From assembly GCA_019636615.1 (NCBI GenBank), contig JAHBXF010000001.1:1798001-1862000 (forward strand): a stretch of 64,000 nucleotides of DNA, read 5' to 3'. Made by a program: the position numbers and the translations under genes. How positions within the stretch are numbered: the stretch's first letter is position 1; each line of letters starts with the position of its first letter. The notes beneath the pieces were generated by a model that was not told where the DNA came from, searched no databases, and saw only the letters and a program-made list of their open reading frames with translations. Shown here piece by piece: positions 1-9,525 of the stretch. This stretch comes from Phycisphaeraceae bacterium (GTDB lineage: Bacteria > Planctomycetota > Phycisphaerae > Phycisphaerales > UBA1924).

Positions 1-2245
1 AGAGAGGCACCACGGATAGCGAGAGCGTCTGCCCCAACTCAAGTGCTTGCGATGCAGGCTGCTCCACAATGTTGGGGGTTCCGCTGTAACGTGCCAAGAA
101 AGGTGTCACGAGGTTGCCGGTGGAAGTGAAGGAACCTCCTGCAATGAGGTCGCCATTCGGAAGTGCCGCGATGGCCAAGATCCCTTCGGGGGCTGCAAGT
201 CCATACGCAGACCAAGAAGAGCCGTCCCAGCGGGCGATGCGGTTAGCTGCCACACCGCCTGCGGTTGTGAAGTTCCCGCTCGCGATGAGATCACCATTGG
301 GGAGTAAAGTGAGTCTGTTGATGAAGTCGTCCATGCCTAAGCCCAGAGCAGACCAGGAAGAGCCATCCCAGCGGGCGATGCGGTTTGCTGCCACACCCCC
401 TGCGGTTGTAAACGAGCCGGCAGCTATCAGGTCGCCATTTGGGAGCACAATGAGGTTGCGGACGGTGTTGTTCATGCCTGAGCCAAGCGCTGACCACGAG
501 GTACCGTCCCATCTGGTGATGCCGTTGACCTCGACCCCTCCGGCATTCGCAAACCAACCGCCAGCGACGAGATCGCCATTTGGGAGTACCGCTAGAGAAA
601 AGACTGTTGGCGTGGAAGTCCCCCCGGTTACTCCGGTATCTATGGGTATCCAGATCGAGCCGTTCCAGCGGGATATATTGTTAGCGTTTACGCCTCCGCC
701 CATAGAATAGAAGTGTCCTCCTGAGATTATGTCCCCGTTGAGAAGCCCCGCGATAGCGTAGATTGTCCCTCTATATCCCCCAGTTCCCCCTCCGAGATTT
801 GACCACGATGAGCCATTCCAACGCGCGATGTCGCGAGTGGTAACGCCCCCTGCGGTTGTGAAAAAGCCGCCTGCAATGAGGTCGCCATGAGGGGTAACTG
901 AGAGGATTCTAACCGTGCTTCCTGTCATCCCCGATCCGAGTGATGACCAAGATGAACCGTCCCAGCGGGCGATGAGGTTCGCAGGGACGCCCCCAGCGGT
1001 AGTGAACTGCCCGCTAGCTATTAGATCGCCGCCTGGGAGAACTGTCAAGGCCTCGACGGGACCGTTCGTGCCCATACTCAGGGACGACCATGAGGAGCCG
1101 TTCCACCGTGCGATTCGGTTCGCGCCCACTCCTCCAGCAGATATGAACTGCCCGCCCGCGAAGAGATCACCATTTGGAAGAACCGCGAGTGCACGGACAC
1201 CAGGCTCGGATGTCCATCCGATCATACCTGAGCCGAGCTGTGTCCAGGCTGAGCCGTTCCAACGGGCCATGTAGTTTGCCGTTACACCTCCAGCGATTGT
1301 AAACTTTCCGCCGGCGATAAGTTCGCCGTTCGGATGTACCGTCACGGTATTGACCGTGTAGTTCATGCCAGACCCTAGCGATGACCACGAATATCCGTTC
1401 CAGCGTGCAATGTAGTTGACGGTGCTCCCCCCAGCGGTTGGGAACAGTCCAGCAACGATCAGATCACCGTTCGGAAGAACCGCGAAGTCTTCAACCGTGC
1501 TGTTTAAATCCGACGCTAATGCAGACCAAGATGAGCCGTCCCACTGTGCGATGAACATCGCCGGCACGTCCCCTGCCGTTGTGAATCGTCCACCGGCAAC
1601 TACCTCGCCGCTGGGGAGGACAGCGATACGTCGAACTGAGTCGTTCATGCCCGACCCGAGTGCCGACCACGATGAGCCATCCCACCGGGCGATGCGATTG
1701 GCTGCTACGCCACCAGCGTTCGTAAACCACCCCGCCGCAAGCATGTCGCCATTTGGAAGCACCGCAATTGAGCTGACACCGCCATTCGTGCCCGAACCGA
1801 ACGCCGACCACGATGAGCCATCCCATCGGGCGATGCGATTCGCTTCCACCCCTCCGGCGACGGTGAAGGACCCCCCGACGACCAGGTCACCATTCGGCAA
1901 CGTAGCGAAGGACACAACGGTGCCGTTCATGCCCGATCCAAGAACCGACCACTGACCCGTTCCCGGATCGTACATCGCAATATTCGCTGCAAAGATGCTG
2001 CCCACCACAGAAAAAGCACCTCCAACTACCAACTTCGGCGTCTGTGGCCCGGGGCCGTCGGGATCCCACGTAGTCATGGCAAGAGTGTGGCCGTTAATGC
2101 CGGGGAGGGCGGTTGTCGAGGCATCAAATGGCTGCCACACCGGCTCGCACGGCTGCGCCTGTGCGGGCGCTGCCGCGCCGAACGAGGCGATCAGAAGGAA
2201 GAGGACGAGGAAACGACGTGATGAAGGGAGACATGCATGCATCAT
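1..2245 (-). CDS. Secreted delta-60/Rax2-like beta-propeller repeat protein (3' end outside window)
   Basis: The minus frame is open from an ATG at 2245 to the window edge, so the C-terminus is missing. An AGGAG sits about 8 bases before the start. The N-terminus is a signal peptide (basic start, hydrophobic core, cleavage near APAQAQ). It is followed by 13 tandem repeats of about 45-50 residues with consensus RWDGSSWSALGSGMN, then VLPNGDLIAGG, then FTTAGGVAANRIA. This resembles delta-60 or Rax2-like propeller repeats. After the last repeat, the motif VEQPASQALESGQTLSLSV looks like the start of an Ig-like domain. It is probably a surface or extracellular protein; a dockerin tail like its neighbours' may lie outside the window. 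The ligand is unknown. The gene looks less GC-rich than its surroundings. Confidence 0.85.
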   Translation of the reverse strand, partial: MMHACLPSSRRFLVLFLLIASFGAAAPAQAQPCEPVWQPFDASTTALPGINGHTLAMTTWDPDGPGPQTPKLVVGGAFSVVGSIFAANIAMYDPGTGQWSVLGSGMNGTVVSFATLPNGDLVVGGSFTVAGGVEANRIARWDGSSWSAFGSGTNGGVSSIAVLPNGDMLAAGWFTNAGGVAANRIARWDGSSWSALGSGMNDSVRRIAVLPSGEVVAGGRFTTAGDVPAMFIAQWDGSSWSALASDLNSTVEDFAVLPNGDLIVAGLFPTAGGSTVNYIARWNGYSWSSLGSGMNYTVNTVTVHPNGELIAGGKFTIAGGVTANYMARWNGSAWTQLGSGMIGWTSEPGVRALAVLPNGDLFAGGQFISAGGVGANRIARWNGSSWSSLSMGTNGPVEALTVLPGGDLIASGQFTTAGGVPANLIARWDGSSWSSLGSGMTGSTVRILSVTPHGDLIAGGFFTTAGGVTTRDIARWNGSSWSNLGGGTGGYRGTIYAIAGLLNGDIISGGHFYSMGGGVNANNISRWNGSIWIPIDTGVTGGTSTPTVFSLAVLPNGDLVAGGWFANAGGVEVNGITRWDGTSWSALGSGMNNTVRNLIVLPNGDLIAAGSFTTAGGVAANRIARWDGSSWSALGLGMDDFINRLTLLPNGDLIASGNFTTAGGVAANRIARWDGSSWSAYGLAAPEGILAIAALPNGDLIAGGSFTSTGNLVTPFLARYSGTPNIVEQPASQALELGQTLSLSVVPL

Positions 2246-2664
2246 GATCGATACTCCTGAAATGATGGGAGTTGTATCCACCAGGGCATCCTTGGGTTCG
2301 TCAAAAGGATGGTGGATGGTGGTATTTCATGGAAAATTCCAGCCGCATGGGTCATGGCGAGGTTAAGTGTTACCAACTTGTACGTATCATTGCGGCATCT
2401 CGCGGAGCCTGATGCGATGGTGGCGAATGTGAAGACGTGAGCGGAATACCCTTTGCTGCTTACCCAGTGTGACGCCGATGAGAGTCTAGTGGGCTGAAGC
2501 GGAGGGAATCGCACAACCGGATGGCGGGAGGGGCTGCGATACAGACCCACCACGGCACGCAGCCCGTTTCTCGCTGGGCTGGGATAGCTGCGGGCGCGCA
2601 CGAAAGCGGCCCCGGGCGGGGCCGCTGATGGGTGCGAGATAGATGTGTCGGTGTGGGCTGGGGC
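2246..2664. other. Intergenic region between two secreted-protein genes
   Basis: No credible coding region is visible in these 419 bases. The right part holds the terminator hairpin of the CotH gene at 2605-2626. The left part should hold the promoter of the repeat protein; a TTGACG on the minus strand lies there, but no convincing -10 stands at the right spacing. Confidence 0.6.
2602..2626 (-). terminator. Rho-independent-like terminator of the CotH gene
   Basis: A perfect 9-bp stem (AGCGGCCCC, 2605-2613, pairing with 2618-2626) with a 4-base loop stands about 40 bases after the CotH stop codon. On the minus strand it is followed only by a short T run, so termination strength is uncertain. 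Confidence 0.6.
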
Positions 2665-4923
2665 TCAGTCGCAGCCGCCGGCCTGCCACGCGATGAAGAA
2701 GGTTTCCACGTCTGCTCCATCGATGCCGCCGTCCTGATTGACATCGGCGGCGTTGTCGGCGGCTTCCCAGGCGAGGAAGAAGGCTTCGAGATCGCCGCCG
2801 TCGACACCGCCGTCCTGGTTGAAGTCGGCGGGGCAAGGCGCGGGGATCAAGAAGATGCCGGGTGTACCGACCTCGCCGTTCGACGAAGCGAAGGAGCCGA
2901 AGGAGTCGGCCAGGGCGGAACGCTGCCAGCGGGTGATGTCGTTGATGCCGATGTATTCGATGGTTGTCTGGCCGCTGAAGTTCTGCGTGCGGATGGTGCC
3001 GGGGAAGGTCTGATCGCCGTAGGAGAGGCGGTCGATGAGGTTGCCGTCGGCGCCGTAGAGGTTGATCTGGTCGTTGCGGCCGAGGTTGTTGCCGGATGTA
3101 GCACCCAGTTGACCGATGATCTTGATCTGCGGGCCAAGTCCCCAGGCGGTGCGGAAGGTCTCGGCGTCGTTCTCGGTGACGATGACCGATTCGCCCGGGT
3201 CGACCACGCCGAAAGGCGAGAGGCTGAACGCGCCGGGCACGGCGTGGTCGTCGTCCATGCTCCATCCGGTCATGTCGATGGGCCATGCGGAGAGGTTGGT
3301 GAACTCGATGAACTCGCCGGACGTGCCCGAGTACATCCATTCGGTGATGCGCATGCCTTGTGTGCCGCCGAGGTTGAACTCGACGAGATTTGGGCCGCGC
3401 TCTGCGAGGCGCGGCATGAAGGACGCGGAGGCGTAGGTGTTGGCGGCGGTGGCCGCGACGTAGTAGGAGACGCGCTGGCCCGGCGCGCCGTCAACGGGGA
3501 GGGGCGCGCCGTATTCGCCCGGGCCGATGGACGACATGAGGATGCGCTGATAGACGCCCGAGGGGCTGGGGCGGTAGAAGAGTTCAACCTTCGAGATCGG
3601 GCTGCCCGCGGGAGAGACCATCGCGGTGATCCAGACGGTTTCGCCGGCTTCGGGTGTGCTGTTGGTGGGGGTGATGGCGGAGATGGTGGGGCCGCTGGCG
3701 GCCAGTTCGGCGGTGGAGGCGAGGAAGGAGGCGCGCTGATTGACAAACTGCTGCAGGCCGATGAGCGTGCCCCCCGCCAGGCCCGTGTAGGGAAGGGTGA
3801 CGGTGCTGGTGAAGTTGTTCTGGAAGAGGGTGTGCGAGTAGAGTTTCTTGGGGTCGGCCTGCACGGCGGCGTCGATCTGCGTGCGCAGTTGGGTGAACAT
3901 GGGCCCGAAGTAGGCCCAGTTCATGTCAGCGCCGGCGGTGCGGTAGTGGGCCATGTAGCGCTGGCGGAGTTCGGGCACGGCCAGCACGCGGTTGAGCACG
4001 GGCTTGTTGGTCTGCGTGAAGTTGCGGTTGATGGCCCAGTTCCACTGGGTGAATGTTTCGTTGGCGTCACGCTGGAGCAGGTGCATGCGACCGTCGATGG
4101 GGTCGCGGTAGGTCATGAAGTCGCAGCCTTTGTTGACGTAACTGTCGTCGTCGGTGAGGAAGTTCTCGAGGACGACCGACCAGATGGAGGGGTCGATGGC
4201 GAAGAGGGTGTCGATGTTCTGCCAGGTGGCGAGAGGCTCGTTGGTGAGGGCGTTGCAGACGGCGATGAGCGAGCCGAGGGGGTCGGTGAGGCCGCCGTCG
4301 TTCTGGATTTCGTAGGCCGTGTAGTTGGCGGGGCTGGTGCCGTTGTAGCGCAGGCCCGGGCCGTTGGGGTTGTTGGCGCAGCGCACGCGCAGGCCGTCGG
4401 CGTTGATGAAGAAGTCGCGCAGCATGCGCTTGTCGGGCTGCTGCACGTTCACATAGACGCCCCAGTTCTGGCCGTTGAGCGTGACGACCACGTGGTTGGC
4501 GCGAGGGTTCGGGATGAACTGCGCGACGTAGTTGTTGTAGACCACTTCGCGGCAGAAGGTCGGGTCGCGGAAGCCGTTGTTGAAGTTCAGAGAGTCATAG
4601 CCCATCAGTTCCTGGTCTGGATCGGTGAAGTCCATGTAGACTTTGAGGGAGAACTTTTCAGAGCCGGTGGGAAGTGCGGTGTAAGAGGTGTTGCCGCGGA
4701 TGCGCACGCCCACGCTCGGGTAGGTCACGCCGTCGACGGTGAGGTCGGCGAGGATGGGTGTTTCGGAGGCGTAGTTCTGGCGAAGACGGGTGAGCCAGTT
4801 GGCATCATGGAAACTGAGGTTCATCGTCCGCACGATGGAGGTGTCGTAGAGGTCCTGCGCGGCGGCGGCGCCGGCGAGGGAGACGAGGATGGCTGCGTGG
4901 AGGGCGCGGCGGGAGGGGGCCAT
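2665..4923 (-). CDS. Secreted CotH-family protein with lamin-tail domain and GC-type dockerin tail
   Basis: A protein of 752 residues. I chose the ATG at 4923 because it gives a signal peptide (MAPSRRALHAAILVSLAG then AAAAQ) and has GGAG upstream. The first half matches the CotH family (spore-coat protein-kinase-like fold): motifs IRGNTSYTALPTGSEKFSLK, LMGYDSLNFNNGFRDP and LNGQNWGVYVNVQQPDKRML. A lamin-tail domain follows (MRITEWMYSGTSGEFIEFTN, with WSMDDD). The C-terminus carries two EF-hand-like units, ADFNQDGGVDGGDLEAFFLA and ADVNQDGGIDGADVETFFIA, ending in GGCD. CotH proteins are atypical kinases; the substrate here is unknown. A second protein of the same type is encoded at 29960-32509. 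Confidence 0.88.
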   Translation of the reverse strand: MAPSRRALHAAILVSLAGAAAAQDLYDTSIVRTMNLSFHDANWLTRLRQNYASETPILADLTVDGVTYPSVGVRIRGNTSYTALPTGSEKFSLKVYMDFTDPDQELMGYDSLNFNNGFRDPTFCREVVYNNYVAQFIPNPRANHVVVTLNGQNWGVYVNVQQPDKRMLRDFFINADGLRVRCANNPNGPGLRYNGTSPANYTAYEIQNDGGLTDPLGSLIAVCNALTNEPLATWQNIDTLFAIDPSIWSVVLENFLTDDDSYVNKGCDFMTYRDPIDGRMHLLQRDANETFTQWNWAINRNFTQTNKPVLNRVLAVPELRQRYMAHYRTAGADMNWAYFGPMFTQLRTQIDAAVQADPKKLYSHTLFQNNFTSTVTLPYTGLAGGTLIGLQQFVNQRASFLASTAELAASGPTISAITPTNSTPEAGETVWITAMVSPAGSPISKVELFYRPSPSGVYQRILMSSIGPGEYGAPLPVDGAPGQRVSYYVAATAANTYASASFMPRLAERGPNLVEFNLGGTQGMRITEWMYSGTSGEFIEFTNLSAWPIDMTGWSMDDDHAVPGAFSLSPFGVVDPGESVIVTENDAETFRTAWGLGPQIKIIGQLGATSGNNLGRNDQINLYGADGNLIDRLSYGDQTFPGTIRTQNFSGQTTIEYIGINDITRWQRSALADSFGSFASSNGEVGTPGIFLIPAPCPADFNQDGGVDGGDLEAFFLAWEAADNAADVNQDGGIDGADVETFFIAWQAGGCD

Positions 4924-5141
4924 GGGGATCTCCAAATGGGGCGCAGAGCGAGCCGGGATACCGGCGCACGATGAAAGCCGCCGCGCGAGGTGCACGGGCG
5001 TGTGGAGTGGCTATACGTGCGAACGCCCGGCCTATGGCAGGCATTGTGAAGAAATTGTGAAGAAAAGGACCGCAGGGCGGGAGTTGTGGTGGTATTGGAA
5101 AAGTGGGGCGGGCGCGGGGGTGCAGGGTCAGAGGCTGAGAC

Positions 5142-6191
5142 TCACTCGCAGCCGCCGGCTTCCCACGCGGCGAAGAAGGCATCGACATCGGAGCCATCGA
5201 CACCGCCGTCGGCGTTGACGTCGGCATCGCAGACACCCAGTTCCCACGCCGCGAAGAAGGCGTCAACATCGGAGCCGTCGATGCCGCCGTCTTCGTTGAA
5301 GTCGGCGGGGCATTCGAGGCAGGCGCAGATGTTGAGTTGTGAGGGCTGGCTGGCGGTGTCGCTGCACTCGTTGGCGATGACGCACCGCACGAGGATGGTG
5401 CCCGCGCCGCCGGTGCCGTCTTGGGTTTCCGCCACGACGGTAAGGCTGGAGGAATCTGCACCGGAGAAGGTGACCTGGAGGGTGGGGTGTTCGCCGTCTT
5501 CGAGGTCGGCCCAGCCGCCGGGCGCGTTCTCGTCGGCGAACTGCCACTGATAGGAGAAGGGCCCGGTGCCGGTGGCGGTGACATCGAGGACGGTGGTCTC
5601 GCCGCGGCAGATGCTCAGCGAGGGTGCGGGGGAGGAGCCGGCGACAATACACTCGGCGAAGGCGACCTCGGCCAGGCCGGTATACTGCGAACTGTTGTTG
5701 TTCGCGGTGGCGCGGACGATAAACTGGACCGAACTGACATTCTCGACGGTGTTGAAGGGGAAGGTCTGCGCGGTGGCGATGTTGGCCAGGGCGGGGATGT
5801 TTGTGAGCGTGGTGATGATGGTGTTGCTGGCGTCGCGGAAGACAAGGTCGAAGCGGGTGACGGCGTAGTGGGGGTTGGCGGCGACGCCGTTGGATCGGTG
5901 GTTCCACATATAGAAGCCGCCGAGACGCTTGGGCTGTGTGAAGCCGAAGGTGGCGGACTGGCCGATCGTCTGGTTGGCGCGGGTCGTCCAGTGGTTGCCG
6001 GCGACATAGGTTGCGTGCGGGGTGTCGGGGGTGAAATCGGGGGGCAGGCCCGAGCCGTTGATCATGTTGACCGCGAGGTAACTCGTGCTGAACTCACTGG
6101 TGGCTGTGGCGGTGTCGGGGCGGATGAGTTGGGCGTGAGCCGGAGCGACAACGCAGACGAGTGCGGCGGACAGTGCAAGCGCGTGGTTCAT
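5142..6191 (-). CDS. Secreted discoidin/Ig-like protein with GC-type dockerin tail
   Basis: A protein of 349 residues with a clear signal peptide (MNHALALSAALVCVVAPAHA) and GGGGAGAAC just before the ATG. Residues about 25-170 look like a carbohydrate-binding, F5/8 (discoidin)-like sandwich, with 'FGFTQPKRLGGFYMWNH' and 'VQFIVRATANNNS' resembling family strand motifs. A Cys-containing Ig-like region follows (about 185-285; GTGPFSYQWQF). The C-terminus has two dockerin-like units (ADFNEDGGIDGSDVDAFFAA and ADVNADGGVDGSDVDAFFAA), ending in GGCE. No catalytic motif is visible; a binding role outside the cell is inferred. Confidence 0.8.
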   Translation of the reverse strand: MNHALALSAALVCVVAPAHAQLIRPDTATATSEFSTSYLAVNMINGSGLPPDFTPDTPHATYVAGNHWTTRANQTIGQSATFGFTQPKRLGGFYMWNHRSNGVAANPHYAVTRFDLVFRDASNTIITTLTNIPALANIATAQTFPFNTVENVSSVQFIVRATANNNSSQYTGLAEVAFAECIVAGSSPAPSLSICRGETTVLDVTATGTGPFSYQWQFADENAPGGWADLEDGEHPTLQVTFSGADSSSLTVVAETQDGTGGAGTILVRCVIANECSDTASQPSQLNICACLECPADFNEDGGIDGSDVDAFFAAWELGVCDADVNADGGVDGSDVDAFFAAWEAGGCE

Positions 6192-6330
6192 GAGTTCTCC
6201 CCTTTCAGATGTGGATCACGACATGATACCCGCGCCCGTGTGCTGTGCGCACAGGGGCTATGCCTGATTCTGAGCCGGGGGAGGGGTTGATGTCAGAAAA
6301 TCACATCAGAGGGGGTCCGATAGTTCATGA

Positions 6331-9213
6331 TCAGCAGCCGCCCGCTTCCCACGCCGCGAAGAAGGTTTCGACGTCTGCCCCATCGATGCCGCCGTCCTGG
6401 TTGACATCGGCGGAGGGGTCGCCGGCTTCCCATGCGATGAAGAAGGCCTCGACATCGGCGCCGTCGATACCGCCGTCCTGATTGAAGTCTGCGGGGCACG
6501 GGGCAGTGACGAGGAACTGCCGCATCATCTCGTGGTCTTCATGCTCGAGGATGTGGCAATGGTACGGATAGAGGCCGGTGAACCCGGTGAACTGGGTGAT
6601 GACGCGCGTGTAGTAACCGGGCCACGCGTCGACCGTGTCCTTCCAGCCTTGTTCAAAGACGGCCGGCGGAAGCAGGGGCCCGGTCGGTTCGCCGGTGATG
6701 TCATCGATAGCCTGCCTGTTGAGCACCTGGAACATGACCAGGTGCATATGCATGGGGTGGCTGATGCCCGAGTTGTTGCGCCACGTCCAGATCTCGACCG
6801 CGTTGAGCGTTGGGAACTCGGTGATCTCGTCCCACATCAGGCCGTCGATGGTCCAGACCTGTCCGTGATGGTCGGGGCAGTGCGTGTTGGGGGCCAGGCG
6901 AAGATCGAGCACCCGTTCGATGGCCGCGTCTTCGGGGTTGAGTGGTTGAAACTCCGCGAGTGTCGGGGGCAGGGGGGCGGTGTGCCCTGTCTGCGAACCC
7001 ACGACAAACTTCATCACGTTGGGGATGACGCCAACGCCCGGGAAACCGGGGAAGGGCGCGGGTGCGGAGTTGTGCAGAATGATCTCGGTGCCCGGCGCGT
7101 ACGGCGCGAAATCGATGACGACCTCCACGCGCTCGCCGGGCAGAATGGTGAAAGACGTGAGCGGCACGGGCGACGCGACCAGCCCGAGGTCGGTGGCGAT
7201 CTGCCAGAAGGTTGCGCCGTTTGAGAGCGACAGGGTGTAGGCGCGGCTGTTGCTGCCGTTGAGCATTCGGAAGCGGTATTTGCCGCGGTGCACGTTGAAA
7301 TATGGCCACACCTTGCCGTTGACCAGCACGGTGTCTCCGAAGAAGTGTTCATGCCACATCTCGGGGTAGCGCAGGGAGCCGTCTGCGCGGAAGGAGCGGT
7401 CCTGGATCGCGAGAGGCACTTCGTACTCTCCCGCGGGCAGCCCCAGAGAAGCCTCGACAGAATCACGCAGAAGATAGAAGCCTGCAAGCCCCATCATCAC
7501 GTTGAGCCGCGTGATGCCCAGCGCGTGGTCGTGGTACCAGAGTGTGCCTGCGGGCTGGATGTTTGGGTAGGTGTAGATATCGCTGGCGGAGCCCGGGGGG
7601 AAGGCGTCTTCGGGGTATCCGTCGCTGTCCGGGGGCACTTTGCCGCCGTGCAGGTGAACCACTGCCACCGGGGTCTGCCCGGTGACGTCGGGGCCGTGGA
7701 GGCATTCATCGACCAGGAGCGGGTGCGTGGTGCGGAGTTGTCCGCTTTCGGCGACCCTGAGATCGTTGATCCAGCGAACGGTGACGACCTCGTCCCGCCA
7801 CGCCTCGATGGTGGGGCCGGGGTATGAGCCGGCGTATCCCCACACGCGTGTGTGCGGAAGATCACGGTGCAACTGCTGATACTGCTCCGTCATCGCGATT
7901 TCATAGTGTGCCGCGCCGCCGGGGTGTCCCTGCAGGGGCTGGGCGACGCCCGGGAGCGGGAGCGGATCGACAAAGGGCGTAAGCACGACAGCGCAGTCGG
8001 CAGCGGCGCAGTCTGTGCCGTCGCCGGCATACTCGCCGCCGTGCATGAGGCAGTGGGCGAGGGTTTGTTGCTCGCAGAGGCCGCTCGGCAGGCAGCAAGC
8101 GCCAGTGGGCGGCGCGGGGAGATAGGTAACGAAGAGCCGGGGGTGATTGGCCGCGTTCGTGGCCTGCCTGCTGTCGAAACGCTTGGTGTTCGCGCTGCTC
8201 GCTTCATCGCCGAAGAGAATCCAGCCATAGTTCATGGCGGGCATGCTGATCCAGTGTTGGACATCGCTCACGAGCCCGGATCCGGACCATTCGACAAAGG
8301 CGCCTTGCGTGCTGACCGATGCCGTCGCGGAGGTTATCGCCCGATAGTCGCCGCCGGGCGTGGTCCATGCCTGGTTCGGGTAGAACGTGTGAATCCAGGT
8401 TGCATCACCGGGGGTCGAGGCAGCGCCGGAGCCTTCGTTGCCGCTCGCGGCGGATGTTCCCTCGCCCCAGTCGGCGAGCAGGCGCCTGACGGCCACGGGC
8501 GCCGCTGCACCCTGAGATTGGTTGCAGAAGAGGCGCAGCGTGACGGTTTGCACCTGGGCTCCCTGCGGGAGTGCGCTCACGTCGAAACGCAGGACAGGGC
8601 GGCGGCGTGCCCCTGAGTTCTGATTGCCGGCATAGAGGTGGCGCCCCAGCGCGTTGCTCACAGAGCCGTCGAGCGTTTCGTACAGGATGTTGTCGCGTCC
8701 GGCGATGATCTCTACCGTGATCGGCTGCGATGCGCAGGGGTTGGGCGAGCACGTGGTGCCCTGGCCCTGATAGGTACCGCCTTGTGCGCTGCAATCAGAA
8801 CTGGTGGTGAGCACACAGGTGCCGCCCGGAAGGCAGCACGCGCCCGGCGACGCCGAAAGGACAGTGATCGTGCCGGACATGCCGCTGGCCGTGCCGTCGC
8901 CGTTGTCGCTCCCGTGGGGGATGCAGTAATACCAGTGCGTGCCGGCGTGCGTGAAGGTGTGTGAAAAAGTGGTGTTCGAAGAACTCAGCGGTGCGTTCCA
9001 TACTTCAACACTGCCGGCGACCGAGGTTGTCGTGTGGTTGCCCTGCAGCCAGACCCAGCGGATGGTGTCGCCCACGCTGATCACGGGGTGTTGAACGGGC
9101 TGGCCCGGCTGGTTGATGCTGAACTGGTTGTTGTAGACGAACACATCAACCGTTGCCGCGCGGGCCTGCGCGGCCAGGAAGATCGAAAGAACGGCAGCAA
9201 GCACGTGTCGCAT
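6331..9213 (-). CDS. Secreted multicopper oxidase fused to a plastocyanin domain, with GC-type dockerin tail
   Basis: A protein of 960 residues. The ATG at 9213 gives a signal peptide (MRHVLAAVLSIFLAAQARA). Domains in order: a plastocyanin-like type 1 copper domain (GNHTTTS, YYCIPHG and a downstream Met); a Cys-rich module (ACCLPGGTC); a DNRLRE/CBM96-like region (about residues 160-370; FDVSALPQGAQVQTVTLRLF); a second Cys-rich module (ACCLPSGLC); and a three-cupredoxin multicopper oxidase. All four copper motifs are present: VVHLHGG, LWYHDHALG, HPMHMH and YHCHILEHEDHEMM. The oxidase part resembles the CotA/bilirubin-oxidase class. It ends in two dockerin-like units and AWEAGGC. The oxidised substrate (phenolics, Mn or Cu) cannot be read from the sequence. 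A promoter is visible at 9266-9294. Confidence 0.9.
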   Translation of the reverse strand: MRHVLAAVLSIFLAAQARAATVDVFVYNNQFSINQPGQPVQHPVISVGDTIRWVWLQGNHTTTSVAGSVEVWNAPLSSSNTTFSHTFTHAGTHWYYCIPHGSDNGDGTASGMSGTITVLSASPGACCLPGGTCVLTTSSDCSAQGGTYQGQGTTCSPNPCASQPITVEIIAGRDNILYETLDGSVSNALGRHLYAGNQNSGARRRPVLRFDVSALPQGAQVQTVTLRLFCNQSQGAAAPVAVRRLLADWGEGTSAASGNEGSGAASTPGDATWIHTFYPNQAWTTPGGDYRAITSATASVSTQGAFVEWSGSGLVSDVQHWISMPAMNYGWILFGDEASSANTKRFDSRQATNAANHPRLFVTYLPAPPTGACCLPSGLCEQQTLAHCLMHGGEYAGDGTDCAAADCAVVLTPFVDPLPLPGVAQPLQGHPGGAAHYEIAMTEQYQQLHRDLPHTRVWGYAGSYPGPTIEAWRDEVVTVRWINDLRVAESGQLRTTHPLLVDECLHGPDVTGQTPVAVVHLHGGKVPPDSDGYPEDAFPPGSASDIYTYPNIQPAGTLWYHDHALGITRLNVMMGLAGFYLLRDSVEASLGLPAGEYEVPLAIQDRSFRADGSLRYPEMWHEHFFGDTVLVNGKVWPYFNVHRGKYRFRMLNGSNSRAYTLSLSNGATFWQIATDLGLVASPVPLTSFTILPGERVEVVIDFAPYAPGTEIILHNSAPAPFPGFPGVGVIPNVMKFVVGSQTGHTAPLPPTLAEFQPLNPEDAAIERVLDLRLAPNTHCPDHHGQVWTIDGLMWDEITEFPTLNAVEIWTWRNNSGISHPMHMHLVMFQVLNRQAIDDITGEPTGPLLPPAVFEQGWKDTVDAWPGYYTRVITQFTGFTGLYPYHCHILEHEDHEMMRQFLVTAPCPADFNQDGGIDGADVEAFFIAWEAGDPSADVNQDGGIDGADVETFFAAWEAGGC

Positions 9214-9265
9214 GGGGCTCACCCTCGTCGGTTCAAGAACTGTGGCGGAGTCGCTCAGACGGGCA

Positions 9266-9294
9266 ATTGTGCGGGGTAAAAATCGGATAGTCAA
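9266..9294 (-). promoter_or_regulatory. Predicted sigma70-like promoter of the multicopper oxidase gene
   Basis: On the minus strand, TTGACT (9289-9294) and CACAAT (9266-9271) are separated by exactly 17 bases. This places the start of transcription near 9259, about 46 bases before the ATG. Promoter consensus in planctomycetes is poorly known, so this is a pattern match only. Confidence 0.4.
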
Positions 9295-9454
9295 GTCTGA
9301 TATTCGAAAGTCAGGGGTCCACCGGCCGCGCAGGCCGAAGCCGCGTGGTCGGTTGGGTGCTTTCCCTGGTGTTCTCGATGTGATCGGGCGGACGGGGCCG
9401 GGTGCGGGACCTCGCCTGGTTACCTTGAGGCTGCGGGTGGTTTGCCAAGCGCGC

Positions 9455-9486
9455 GAAAAAACACCCCGGCGGGGTGCCGGGGTGTG
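9455..9486 (-). terminator. Rho-independent terminator of atpA
   Basis: The stem ACACCCCGGC (9462-9471) pairs perfectly with 9477-9486 around a 5-base loop. On the minus strand it is followed by a run of six T. It stands 40 bases after the atpA stop codon, so transcription ends here and no further atp gene follows. Between this site and 9294 no gene or signal is visible. Confidence 0.85.
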
Positions 9487-9525
9487 AGGGGATGCGTTGT
9501 TGGGGGGAAGGTGTGCCGGGAGAGG

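Noticed and set aside
2632-4974. Long plus-strand open frame rich in Gly/Val/Ala opposite the first CotH gene.
   Set aside because: It is the antisense of a gene with clear domains; the composition (GVG/EV runs) is typical of reverse frames in GC-rich coding DNA and no ribosome binding site is seen.
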